Source: Desulfomonile sp. (GTDB taxonomy: Bacteria > Desulfobacterota > Desulfomonilia > Desulfomonilales > Desulfomonilaceae). From it: a DNA stretch of 10,000 nt. This document shows, piece after piece, positions 1-6,491 of the stretch; the stretch's first letter is position 1; each line of letters opens with the position of its first letter. The stretch spans positions 1-10,000 of the forward strand of contig JAIWNO010000161.1 in NCBI GenBank assembly GCA_020216785.1, read 5' to 3'. The translations under genes were made by a program, and so were the position numbers. Below the pieces are notes generated by a model, which worked only from the letters and a program-made list of their open reading frames with translations, had not been told where the DNA came from and searched no databases.

Positions 1-1299
1 AAGGTGCGCTTCCGCGAGGCGGCGGTGCGCGTCGGTGTAGATGTAGTGCGGGTCCTTTTCCAGCAGAAAAGCTTGGTACAGCTCTTCCCGGGATGTGGGG
101 TTGAGAAAGAGCCGCGCCGCGCGCAGTGTGAGCGATTCCTGGGGCAGCGGGATTCCGTCCTCGTCATACCCGAGCAGGTCGCCGTCAACGGGAATGGCTT
201 GGCCCGAGAGATCGCGAATGCGGAGCTGTTCCATCATGTTCCGGCTCGAGAAAGGCCCGTAATGGTAGTCCATGCCTACGAAGAAGAGCCATGACAGATC
301 TCCCGGGGTACCATAGCGGGCCGCGTACTGCACAAACATGGGTTTGAGCGCTGCCACGCCCACGTCCACGCCGCCCTTAACGGTGTACATGTAGTCGCAC
401 AGTTCCTGAGGCGTGAATTGCTCCCCCCGGTCGGTCATCACCTGCCGCGCGCGTGTGAAGTTGAGCTGCATAGACCCCTTGGTGCGGACCACGTTGACGA
501 GCTTGTCAGCACCGCGCATCACCCGTTCTTTCAGAATTGCAGGAAGGCCCTGCGCATCTCGCCTCAGGTCGTCCGCGATGCAGCGAGCCACAGCTTCCAC
601 ATCGCCTTCGGTCCGGCAGCCAAGAAGCTGCGGGAAGTAACGCTCCTTGTACGTGTCGTAGAGCGTGGGAATCGGCGGCATGGAGAAGATCGGGCCGACC
701 TTTTCCATGAACTGCTGTTCAGCCCGTGAGAGCAGGGCGCCCATGTCCTCGCCGCTGGAGGGGTCTACCGCGAGGGGGTCCGCCATGAAGCTCGACTCGA
801 TGGAGATGATGCACGCGACAAGCCCGAGGATTTCCTTGCATAGCAGAATCTCGTTGCGCTCCACTGCGTCGATCATGGCTTCGACCCACATTGGTCTGCG
901 GGCAGGAGGACAGCCGAACGGCTTGGACGAAATGAACCCATCGAGCCAGCGCGCGGCCGAAACGCGGTCCAGCGGGCGGACCACGTCGGCCATGAGCTGT
1001 TCCTCTTCCTTCGTAGCAAACGCGAGGCGGCCCAACTCCGTTCGCCGTATGACGATGAGTTGATCGCGGACGTTTTCATCAACAATAAAAGGGGATTTGC
1101 CTGGGTGGTACCCGCGAATGACGGGAAAGGACCGGCTGCCGGGCTGCGGAGCTTGCAGCGAGGACCGGCCCTGAGGCGGAGAATCTTCACGTACGGGGGT
1201 CATCCCCATAACGTCGCTGGTGGGCGCGGCGGCAAACATTGCCATGAGCATGGAAAAAGCCCAGACCGCTCGAAACTGGCTTTTGAGGGCGCCGGGCAT
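1..1299 (-). CDS. Secreted DUF1615-like protein, lysozyme/transglycosylase-like (C-terminus cut off)
   Basis: The frame is open from an ATG at 1299 to the window edge, giving 433 codons with no stop, so the C-terminus lies outside. GGAG stands 7 nt before the ATG. Residues 1-25 look like a signal peptide (K and R, then a hydrophobic stretch AVWAFSMLMAMFAAA), which suggests export. A Pro/Ser-rich linker follows to about residue 70. The core resembles DUF1615: an IESSF motif at 167-171 whose Glu168 sits where lysozyme-like transglycosylases keep their catalytic acid, a GSMQ motif at 275-278 like the GxMQ motif of that fold, and YGPFSSRN at 347-354 followed by DGDLLGYD at 372-379, a pair I recall from DUF1615 proteins. 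A peptidoglycan role is inferred only from the fold-like motifs. Many family members are lipoproteins, but no lipobox Cys is visible here. It lies downstream of the rpoH terminator with its own promoter, so it is probably transcribed alone. Family assignment is from memory of motifs. Confidence 0.75.
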   Translation of the reverse strand, partial: MPGALKSQFRAVWAFSMLMAMFAAAPTSDVMGMTPVREDSPPQGRSSLQAPQPGSRSFPVIRGYHPGKSPFIVDENVRDQLIVIRRTELGRLAFATKEEEQLMADVVRPLDRVSAARWLDGFISSKPFGCPPARRPMWVEAMIDAVERNEILLCKEILGLVACIISIESSFMADPLAVDPSSGEDMGALLSRAEQQFMEKVGPIFSMPPIPTLYDTYKERYFPQLLGCRTEGDVEAVARCIADDLRRDAQGLPAILKERVMRGADKLVNVVRTKGSMQLNFTRARQVMTDRGEQFTPQELCDYMYTVKGGVDVGVAALKPMFVQYAARYGTPGDLSWLFFVGMDYHYGPFSSRNMMEQLRIRDLSGQAIPVDGDLLGYDEDGIPLPQESLTLRAARLFLNPTSREELYQAFLLEKDPHYIYTDAHRRLAEAHL

Positions 1300-1384
1300 T
1301 CTATGTCTCCGATATGATGCCATGTTCTGTTGGGTCGATCGCCGGCTTCGCTTTCTTTTGGTGAGGTCGGCATCCTGCCGGTCC

Positions 1385-1413
1385 CGTATAAGACCGTCGG
1401 AGGGAAATGTCAA
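1385..1413 (-). promoter_or_regulatory. Sigma70-like promoter for the DUF1615-like gene
   Basis: Reading the minus strand, a perfect TTGACA (1413-1408) is followed by a 17-nt spacer and TATACG (1390-1385, four of six consensus bases). Transcription would start near 1378, giving a leader of about 80 nt before the ATG at 1299. A short hairpin, CGGCA-TCC-TGCCG on the plus strand near 1367-1379, overlaps the predicted start site. It could be a binding site or chance. Confidence 0.6.
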
Positions 1414-1432
1414 TGAGCCTGATCTCGTGCGC

Positions 1433-1478
1433 AAAAAACACAAAAGCCACCGCGCGGGCTCCTCGCGACAGTGGCTTT
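1433..1478 (-). terminator. Intrinsic terminator of rpoH
   Basis: Just downstream of the rpoH stop, the minus strand carries AAAGCCAC (1478-1471) pairing perfectly with GTGGCTTT (1450-1443). The 20-nt loop region holds an internal CGCG...CGCG pairing. A T-rich tract TTTTGTGTTTTTT follows. This is a textbook rho-independent terminator and separates rpoH from the DUF1615-like gene. Confidence 0.8.
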
Positions 1479-1513
1479 GACGATCGAGGAATGTTCGATT
1501 GAGGTCCGGGCGC

Positions 1514-2368
1514 TCACGCGGGGAGCGCGTGCTCCGCGAGTCGGGGTGTCAGTTCGTTTCTCAGCTTTTCCAGCGCCCGCTTTTCGAGCTGACGGACCCG
1601 CTCCCGGCTTGTGCCGAAGTAATCGCCGAGTTTCTGCAGCGTCCAGGGATTATCCTCGAGGAAGCGCTTCGTAATAATGAGGCGCTCTCTCGGGTCGAGC
1701 TTCTTCAGAGCATTTTCGGTGATGCCGCTGAGCGCGGTTTCGCTCTCCCGCTCCATGAGGAGCTGTTCCTGGTCCGCGGACTCGTCCACGAGCATGTCGA
1801 GGCCGGTCAGGTCATTGTCAGGGCCGAATGCTTCGTTGAGAGACCACTCACGGGCTTTGACCCGCGCCTCCATCTCGATGACGTCGTCTTCCTTGACGTG
1901 CAATTCTTCGGCAAGGTCATGGATGCGGGCGCTCTTGGACTCGTCGTCCAGGTGCTGCCCGATGTCGCCCATGCGGAAGAAGAGTTTCCGCTGGGTCTGT
2001 GTGGTGCCTAACTTGACGAGGTTCCATGACCTCAGGATGAAGTTCTTGATATATGCCTTGATCCACCAGACCGCGAAGGACACGAGACGGAAGCCCTTGT
2101 AGGGATCGAACCGTTTTACGGCCTTCATCAACCCAATGGTACCCTCTTGAATAAGGTCCTGGATCGGCACCTTGTAATGGCGATATTGGAAGGCGATTTT
2201 CACCACAAAGGGAAGATGGGAGACGACAAGCTCGTGGGCGGCTTCCTTGTCCTGGGTCTCCCGGTACCTGACGGCAAGTTCGAATTCGCGTTCCGGCGTC
2301 AAAGGCTTGATCGATCTGATCTGTGCAAGGAATACGTCGGTTCCCGGCGCAACGATCGGGTAGTTCAT
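1514..2368 (-). CDS. rpoH: Heat-shock sigma factor RpoH (sigma-32)
   Basis: Encodes a 284-residue sigma-70-family protein, the usual RpoH size, which directs RNA polymerase to heat-shock promoters. The regions appear in order: 2.1-2.4 at about residues 45-121 (SHLPFVVKIAFQY, DLIQEGTIGLMKAVKRFDP, FAVWWIKAYIKNFI), the RpoH box QRKLFF at 126-131 that distinguishes this group from housekeeping sigma, and region 4.2 at 223-273 with the helix-turn-helix WTLQKLGDYFGTSRERVRQLE. I chose the ATG at 2368, because GGAGAAGG lies just before it and the protein then starts like other RpoH proteins. An in-frame ATG 51 nt upstream would add a basic tail and lacks support. The gene lies downstream of hsp20 on the same strand but has its own promoter and a structured leader. 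It is predicted to activate that hsp20 and other chaperone genes elsewhere; this is inference. Confidence 0.95.
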   Translation of the reverse strand: MNYPIVAPGTDVFLAQIRSIKPLTPEREFELAVRYRETQDKEAAHELVVSHLPFVVKIAFQYRHYKVPIQDLIQEGTIGLMKAVKRFDPYKGFRLVSFAVWWIKAYIKNFILRSWNLVKLGTTQTQRKLFFRMGDIGQHLDDESKSARIHDLAEELHVKEDDVIEMEARVKAREWSLNEAFGPDNDLTGLDMLVDESADQEQLLMERESETALSGITENALKKLDPRERLIITKRFLEDNPWTLQKLGDYFGTSRERVRQLEKRALEKLRNELTPRLAEHALPA

Positions 2369-2400
2369 GAGCCTTCTCCGCAGTTTGTGTGATGTTGTGC

Positions 2401-2443
2401 GACCGTGAGTCACGGTCAAAGTACGCGCAGACGTAACCGTCTG
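2401..2443 (-). promoter_or_regulatory. Two-hairpin leader of rpoH
   Basis: Between the predicted rpoH start site (near 2448) and its ATG lie two perfect inverted repeats. One is CAGACG-N4-CGTCTG at 2428-2443. The other is GACCGTGA-N-TCACGGTC at 2401-2417, eight base pairs around one base. In RNA both would fold, the second with a loop of about 3 nt. The second could equally be a DNA operator. The ribosome binding site (near 2370-2380) lies outside both stems. Confidence 0.5.
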
Positions 2444-2454
2444 GTTAACACATC

Positions 2455-2482
2455 ATTTAATCACTCCAGAAACCATTGTCAA
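2455..2482 (-). promoter_or_regulatory. Sigma70-like promoter of rpoH
   Basis: On the minus strand a perfect TTGACA (2482-2477) is followed by a 16-nt spacer and TTAAAT (2460-2455, four of six). Upstream, around 2491-2510, is a very A/T-rich inverted repeat (TTTTTGT-TTC-ACAAAAA on the plus strand) placed where an UP element would lie. The leader is about 80 nt. No clear sigma-32 promoter was found here. Confidence 0.6.
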
Positions 2483-2568
2483 CCCAGTCGTTTTTTTGTT
2501 TCACAAAAACTCTCGAATTTTCCTCCGTTTCTGTTTCAACACCGGGTCCCACCGATCCGGCGCGGAAC

Positions 2569-2592
2569 AAAAAACACGCAAACCCGTTTGCG
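2569..2592 (-). terminator. Intrinsic terminator of hsp20
   Basis: Immediately after the hsp20 stop the minus strand reads CGCAAAC-GG-GTTTGCG (2592-2577), a perfect 7-bp stem (6 bp with a 4-nt loop in practice), then TGTTTTTT. This makes hsp20 and rpoH separate transcription units unless read-through occurs. Confidence 0.8.
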
Positions 2593-2595
2593 CTC

Positions 2596-2994
2596 CTATT
2601 CGGCCTTGAGCCTTATTCTTCTCGTCCGGACCCTGCCGGCTTTCGGCAAGACCAGCCTGAGAACGCCGTCCGTGAGTGAGGCGGAAATGCGGGCCTCGTC
2701 CACGCTCTGAGGGACACGAAACGTGCGGTAGTAGCTACAGCGTTGATATTCCGACAGGATCGCTGTGCCGTGCCGGCCCAACTCTCCACGTCGAGCGGTG
2801 ATGGTAAGCGAGCTGTCTCTCAAGTCAATGTCCAGGTGGTCCGCTGTCACACCCGGTATGTCCAGGAGTACGACGATTTCTGCTTCTGTTTCAAAGACGT
2901 CTGCTGCCGGAGTGGTGAACGTATCTATTTGCTCGCCCGCGCTCGATGCAGGCATTTGAAGCGGCGCTCCGGGTTGCTCCACATAATCGTCCAT
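2596..2994 (-). CDS. Small heat-shock protein, Hsp20/alpha-crystallin family
   Basis: Encodes 132 residues, a normal small heat-shock protein length. These ATP-independent holdase chaperones bind unfolding proteins in the cytoplasm. The alpha-crystallin domain spans about residues 30-120: it starts with PAADVFETEAEIVVLLDIPGV, includes LTITARRGE at 63-71, and ends in the family hallmark DGVLRLVLPK at 109-118. The C-terminal RIRL resembles the I-x-I/V motif used for oligomer assembly. The ATG at 2994 was chosen because AGGAGG stands 7 nt before it; a longer frame to an ATG at 3132 would add 46 residues unlike the family. The gene is upstream of rpoH on the same strand, fitting a heat-shock pair, and ends in its own terminator. 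A promoter is not clear; a weak TATACA-like element occurs near 3053-3058. Confidence 0.93.
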   Translation of the reverse strand: MDDYVEQPGAPLQMPASSAGEQIDTFTTPAADVFETEAEIVVLLDIPGVTADHLDIDLRDSSLTITARRGELGRHGTAILSEYQRCSYYRTFRVPQSVDEARISASLTDGVLRLVLPKAGRVRTRRIRLKAE

Positions 2995-3284
2995 GTCGGC
3001 CCCTCCTTTCGTCAAAGAACCAAGCATTGTGCGCAAAGCTGTGCGGCCCGCATGTATAGTTAATTCCGGCACGCAACCCTCCGCATCCGCGGACGTGAGA
3101 GCGTGCTCGCAGCTCAAGCTATGGGCTCGCAACAGGAGTTACGGGCACGTACTCCGAGGACGGAAACAAATCCACGGACGCTGTGACCGTTCACCCGCTG
3201 TGAGAATATGCACGATTGAGTCCGAGTCAAGGTCTGGATTTTGGCGCGATCACCTTGTATAAAGAAAAGATTGCGGAGGATTTC
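2995..3284. other. Divergent intergenic region between hsp20 and bioB
   Basis: This 290-bp gap separates the hsp20 and bioB starts. It holds both ribosome binding sites and possible promoters for each direction, none strong. An 8-bp direct repeat CGCTGTGA occurs at 3179-3186 and 3196-3203, and the first copy overlaps a GTGA-CCGT-TCAC dyad at 3183-3194. I see no BirA-type operator, RNA gene or small gene. Confidence 0.5.
3235..3263 (+). promoter_or_regulatory. Weak candidate promoter of bioB
   Basis: TATAAA at 3258-3263 (five of six) lies about 22 nt before the bioB ATG. The best -35 at a 17-nt distance is TGGATT (3235-3240), only three of six. If used, the leader would be about 15 nt, including the ribosome binding site. 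Support rests on the -10 element alone. Confidence 0.35.
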
Positions 3285-4310
3285 ATGGAAGCAAACGATT
3301 ACGCCACCCTCATCCAGTCCGTGGAGGAGAGAATTCTTGCGGGCGGCGCAATACTCAGGTCCGAGGCCGAAGCGCTGCTGGACACTCCCGACGAGCTGCT
3401 CGTCCGGCTGCTCGCCGCAGCCGACCGGGTCCGAATCCGGTTCAAAGGTGGAGAGTTCGATTCGTGCTCGCTCATCAACGCGCGCTCGGGTCTTTGTGGA
3501 GAGGACTGCGCTTTCTGTGCCCAATCGAGTCGACACCGCGGTTCCGCTCCGGTATACGGACTCGTCTCCGAAGAGGAGATCCTCGCTGCCGCCCGCGCGG
3601 CCAAAGAAGCCGGAGCGACCCGCTTCTGTACTGTCACCAGCGGCGGCACGCTATCGGACGTCGAATTTGACAAACTCACCGCAGCACTGGAACGAGTTAG
3701 CCGCGAAGTGCAGATCCCGCTTGACGCGTCTTTGGGGTTTCTCGACGAGAATCGGGCGCGACGCCTTCGAGAGTCCGGAGTGACCCGGTACAACCACAAC
3801 CTGGAGACGTCGCGGGACCACTATCCGGCTATTTGCACGACCCACACATACGACCAACGCGTGGATACCGTTCGTACGGTGCTCGGCGAAGGGCTTTCGG
3901 CCTGCTGCGGCGGCATTATCGGTCTGGGAGAGACAGCGCACCAGCGGCTCGATCTTGCGTTTACCCTTGCAGATCTTGGCGTGGATTGCGTTCCGCTCAA
4001 CATATTGAATCCTCGGCCCGGCACTCGCCTGGAGAATGCCGTCCCTCCGCAACCTCTTGAAATCCTCAAAACTGTCGCGCTCTTCCGACTCATTCTCCCC
4101 AAAGCGACCATCAAGATCGCGGGTGGACGGGAAGTGAACCTGGGCGACTTTCAAGGTATGGCGCTCCGGTCGGGCGCGAACGGTATGATCATCGGCGGGT
4201 ATCTCACTACGTCCGGTCGTGGGGAAGAACAGGACCGCATCATGGTTACCCAGGCGGGTTTCCTCCTCGATCACGAGCCCTGCGCGTCGCCCGCGGCCGT
4301 CACGGCTTGA
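3285..4310 (+). CDS. bioB: Biotin synthase BioB (radical SAM)
   Basis: Encodes 341 residues. BioB inserts sulfur into dethiobiotin in the last step of biotin synthesis. The radical SAM cluster motif C-x3-C-x2-C is at Cys71, Cys75 and Cys78. Family hallmarks are YNHNLETS (169-176), GGIIGLGET (209-217), NPRPGTRLE (242-250), AGGREVNL (279-286) and ANGMIIGGYLTTSGR (298-312). The ATG at 3285 follows GGAGG by 5 nt; an upstream TTG at 3216 would add 23 unconserved residues. Aligned by eye with E. coli BioB, the [2Fe-2S] ligands Cys97, Cys188 and Arg260 correspond to Cys115, Cys207 and Arg282, but Cys128 corresponds to Asp147. An extra Cys184, in ICTTHTY, may compensate. The gene stands alone, without bioA, bioD or bioF, and its last 11 nt overlap the opposing HAD gene. 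Confidence 0.95.
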   Translation: MEANDYATLIQSVEERILAGGAILRSEAEALLDTPDELLVRLLAAADRVRIRFKGGEFDSCSLINARSGLCGEDCAFCAQSSRHRGSAPVYGLVSEEEILAAARAAKEAGATRFCTVTSGGTLSDVEFDKLTAALERVSREVQIPLDASLGFLDENRARRLRESGVTRYNHNLETSRDHYPAICTTHTYDQRVDTVRTVLGEGLSACCGGIIGLGETAHQRLDLAFTLADLGVDCVPLNILNPRPGTRLENAVPPQPLEILKTVALFRLILPKATIKIAGGREVNLGDFQGMALRSGANGMIIGGYLTTSGRGEEQDRIMVTQAGFLLDHEPCASPAAVTA

Positions 4311-4923
4311 GGCCGAATTCGTCAAGACGCTCCAGGAGGTCTGCCTTATCGACAAAGAGCACACCATGGAGCCCTTGGGAGCGCGCGCGGCCGATGTGGC
4401 CCGCATTGTCGTCGATGAAAAGAATCTGTGATGGCTCCAGACCAAGCTCGGCAGCGACGTAAGGGAAGATTGTCGGGTCCGCTTTGCTTATGCCGAGGCG
4501 GAAGGAATTGAATACTCGATCGAATTCCTTGAAGAAACCGTGTCGGAGGTCGAGCTCTTCCAGCCAATTTGTCTGATCACTGAGGATGCAAACGGTTCGG
4601 GCCTGTTTCCTGATGTTTCTGACGATGTCGAGCATCCACGGCCGCACTATGAACCGATCGAGGATTTCGTTGCGAAGCTCCTCGTCGGACCCCTTGATGC
4701 CTGTAGTTCGACGGAGCGCACCCCAGAACACATGTTCGGACGTGCGGCCGACGACGTACCCGTGGTTGTACGCTTCACGGGCAGCGGCAGCGAAGAACTC
4801 GGCGGGATCGAGTCCGTTGGCGCGACCAATGGCCATGAGGCCTTCTCGAAAACCCTCTTCGGCCAGTACGCCGCCGAAGTCAAACAGGACAGCCAGGATG
4901 AGAGATTTTCCTGCACGAGACAC
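4300..4923 (-). CDS. HAD-superfamily hydrolase (IA type)
   Basis: Encodes 207 residues of the haloacid dehalogenase fold, cytoplasmic; substrate unknown. Motif I is VLFDFGGVL with nucleophile Asp15; the usual second Asp is Gly17, as in the DxGG/DLGN subgroup that includes YihX-like sugar phosphatases and epoxide-hydrolase N-domains. A helical cap spans about residues 25-95. Motif II is Ser115 in CILSDQ, motif III is Lys147 in GISKADP, and motif IV is the acidic pair Asp171-Asp172 in ILFIDDN. I chose the GTG at 4923 because AAAGGAG lies 8 nt before it and the HAD core starts nine residues later; the upstream open frame to 5268 has no family similarity. It converges with bioB and overlaps its 3' end by 11 nt. 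A good promoter lies about 80 nt upstream. Confidence 0.88.
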   Translation of the reverse strand: MSRAGKSLILAVLFDFGGVLAEEGFREGLMAIGRANGLDPAEFFAAAAREAYNHGYVVGRTSEHVFWGALRRTTGIKGSDEELRNEILDRFIVRPWMLDIVRNIRKQARTVCILSDQTNWLEELDLRHGFFKEFDRVFNSFRLGISKADPTIFPYVAAELGLEPSQILFIDDNAGHIGRARSQGLHGVLFVDKADLLERLDEFGLKP

Positions 4924-4982
4924 TCTGAGGGCTCCTTTCGCCGGTGCCCGAGCGGAATCGATGCCGGGCGGAGAGATCGGGT

Positions 4983-5010
4983 TTGCTTTTCGAGCCTCAG
5001 AAGTTATAAT
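4983..5010 (+). promoter_or_regulatory. Candidate rightward promoter toward the TPR gene
   Basis: A perfect TATAAT lies at 5005-5010. The -35, TTGCTT at 4983-4988 with a 16-nt spacer, matches only three of six. If active, it would give the TPR gene a leader of nearly 300 nt. It shares bases with the leftward promoter on the other strand. Confidence 0.35.
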
Positions 5011-5030
5011 AATTTTTTTGGGTCGGTCAA
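5003..5030 (-). promoter_or_regulatory. Sigma70-like promoter of the HAD gene
   Basis: On the minus strand TTGACC (5030-5025, five of six) is followed by a 16-nt spacer rich in A and T and then TATAAC (5008-5003, five of six). Transcription would start near 4996, about 73 nt before the GTG start. The element occupies nearly the same bases as the rightward TATAAT. Confidence 0.6.
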
Positions 5031-5273
5031 CGGCCCTTGTTCCCGGCCGGCGATTGCTCAGGACGATCCATATTTGGCGCTTTGTTGTTCGAGACGACGA
5101 CCGAGACGGGAACAGAGGCCGATGCGCTTTCAAAGGGGCGATTCGAGTCGCCGGGCGGCATACCTCCGAAGCGAAGTTGCTGGAGCGGGATGAATGGAAT
5201 CCGCAGTGCAGGAGGCATTCGACCGCATTACTGCTCCGGGCGCGCATCGACGTGAGAGATTCATTCAAAGCAA

Positions 5274-5288
5274 GACCTTGGCAAGGTC
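5274..5288. repeat. 15-bp palindrome before the TPR gene
   Basis: GACCTTG-G-CAAGGTC is a perfect inverted repeat with a single central base, ending about 9 nt before the AAAGGGG ribosome binding site. Its place suggests an operator or a leader hairpin, but no partner site is visible in this window. Confidence 0.45.
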
Positions 5289-5309
5289 AATTCTTAAAGG
5301 GGTACACCG

Positions 5310-6317
5310 ATGATCCAATGTCCTACTCCATCCGCCGAAAGAGCAATCCGTGACAGACACAGTGAAAGGGGCTCATCTGCCTACACCTTCTTCGGAGTGA
5401 TTATACTCGCAGCAGTGGTGGTCGGCGCGGTGGTCTTCTTCCCGTGGTCGGACGTCTTCCGCGGCGGGGAAGACAAACTGCTCAATGATGCGAACAGGGC
5501 GCTGAATGCCGGCAAATGGAAAGAAGCAGCAGCGCTTTTCGAGCAGTCCCTGAAAACCAATCCGGCCAATCCGGTCGCACATATCGGCAGGTCCCGCGCG
5601 TTCGTTCAATTGGGCGATCTCGATAAGGCCCTCGAGGAAGCGTCGCTCGCGTTGAAATACGATCCGAAGAGCGCCGCCGGGTATGCGCAAAAGGGCGTAG
5701 TGGAGAAGCTCCAAGGGAAAACGGATCAAGCGCTGAAAGACTTGTCCGAAGCGGTCAAGCTCAACCCTGGCTATTCATGGGCGCACGCTCAGCGAGCTGA
5801 CGTCTGTCTAAGAGCCAACAAGGTCGAGGAAGGGATCGAAAGCGTGAATAAGGCGCTTCAGCTCAAGCCCGGCTTTGTGGAGGCGCTCCTCCTGAGAGCG
5901 CGGATCTACACAAGGATGGGCAATTGCAAAGAAGCGTACGAGGACTTCACCAAGGCGGAGCAGCTGCGGCCGAACGACGCAATTTCGCTGCAGGACAAAG
6001 CGTGGTTCCTGCTCACCTGTCCTGACGAAAAGCTTCAGAACGCCGCACAGGCAGTGGAACTTGCGAAAAAGGCCTACACGCTGAGTGGAGGCAAAGACGG
6101 CCTCGTGTTGGAGACGCTGGCTGAGGCCCTGTTCAGGCAAGGAGACCCGCAGACCGCTGTTGAGCACCAGAAGAAGGCTATCGATCTTCAGCTGAAAAAG
6201 TGCCCCGACGGCTCTTGCGTAAAAGAAATGCGGGAGAGGCTCCTGAAGTATGAGCTGGCGGCCCGCCAGGAGATGCGCAAGGACTACGAGATCCTCCCGC
6301 TCTACAGCGGCTCTTAA
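5310..6317 (+). CDS. Membrane-anchored TPR-repeat protein
   Basis: Encodes 335 residues. The ATG at 5310 has AAGGGG 7 nt upstream. A short basic N-terminus (about residues 1-24) precedes one hydrophobic segment at about 24-46 (YTFFGVIILAAVVVGAVVFF), probably an uncleaved anchor that places the rest in the periplasm. From about residue 54 to 296 there are roughly seven tetratricopeptide repeats of 34 residues, clearest at 54-87, 88-121, 122-155, 156-189 and 190-223, with typical Trp/Gly/Ala spacing such as NAGKWKEAAALFEQSLKTNP. A later repeat is more divergent and carries Cys237. Two further Cys, at 298 and 303, lie after the last repeat and could form a disulfide if exported. TPR arrays hold protein partners; none can be named. 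It is monocistronic: opposite-strand genes or repeats flank it on both sides. Confidence 0.85.
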   Translation: MIQCPTPSAERAIRDRHSERGSSAYTFFGVIILAAVVVGAVVFFPWSDVFRGGEDKLLNDANRALNAGKWKEAAALFEQSLKTNPANPVAHIGRSRAFVQLGDLDKALEEASLALKYDPKSAAGYAQKGVVEKLQGKTDQALKDLSEAVKLNPGYSWAHAQRADVCLRANKVEEGIESVNKALQLKPGFVEALLLRARIYTRMGNCKEAYEDFTKAEQLRPNDAISLQDKAWFLLTCPDEKLQNAAQAVELAKKAYTLSGGKDGLVLETLAEALFRQGDPQTAVEHQKKAIDLQLKKCPDGSCVKEMRERLLKYELAARQEMRKDYEILPLYSGS

Positions 6318-6398
6318 GGACGAGTAGGGCTTTTCGTAAGCAGCTTGCCGGCTTGCAAAAGCTAAGTGAGGAATTGAACAACGTGATATGCTCTGTAC

Positions 6399-6419
6399 GG
6401 GCGGGTCTCAGACCCGCCC
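6399..6419. repeat. REP-like palindrome, 10-bp arms
   Basis: GGGCGGGTCT-C-AGACCCGCCC is a perfect inverted repeat around one base. GC-rich palindromes of this kind (GGGCGGGT..ACCCGCCC) are common dispersed extragenic repeats in many genomes. It sits about 80 nt past the TPR stop and may block 3' exonuclease or end transcription weakly; there is no T-tract. Confidence 0.7.
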
Positions 6420-6491
6420 CTGCCCAAGGCCGTGGATGACGACCATGTAAAGGCATTTCTGAATTGATCTACCGGATTTCACAAATGCGCT

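Larger units (their letters stand above)
4924..5309. other. Divergent intergenic region between the HAD gene and the TPR gene
   Basis: This 386-bp gap contains overlapping, oppositely oriented promoter elements (4983-5030) and a 15-bp palindrome (5274-5288) just before the TPR ribosome binding site. Open frames cross it on both strands, but they continue shadows of neighbouring genes and match no family I recognise. I see no RNA gene. Confidence 0.5.

Noticed and set aside
2995..3132. Upstream extension of hsp20 to an ATG at 3132
   Set aside because: The extra 46 residues are unlike Hsp20 proteins, and the ATG at 2994 has a much better ribosome binding site.
3179..3203. Direct repeat CGCTGTGA as an operator
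   Set aside because: Two 8-bp copies could be chance; neither lies at a clear promoter, so it is only noted in the intergenic entry.
3651..4445. Long minus-strand open frame of 264 codons
   Set aside because: It is antisense to bioB and shows low-complexity composition typical of a shadow frame in GC-rich DNA.
4924..5268. N-terminal extension of the HAD protein
   Set aside because: The extension is Ser/Arg-rich without similarity and would run across the likely promoter; the GTG at 4923 has a good ribosome binding site.
4586..5353. Long plus-strand open frame of 255 codons
   Set aside because: It lies antisense to the HAD gene and crosses promoter sequence; the translation is Arg/Ser-rich with no family features and no convincing ribosome binding site.
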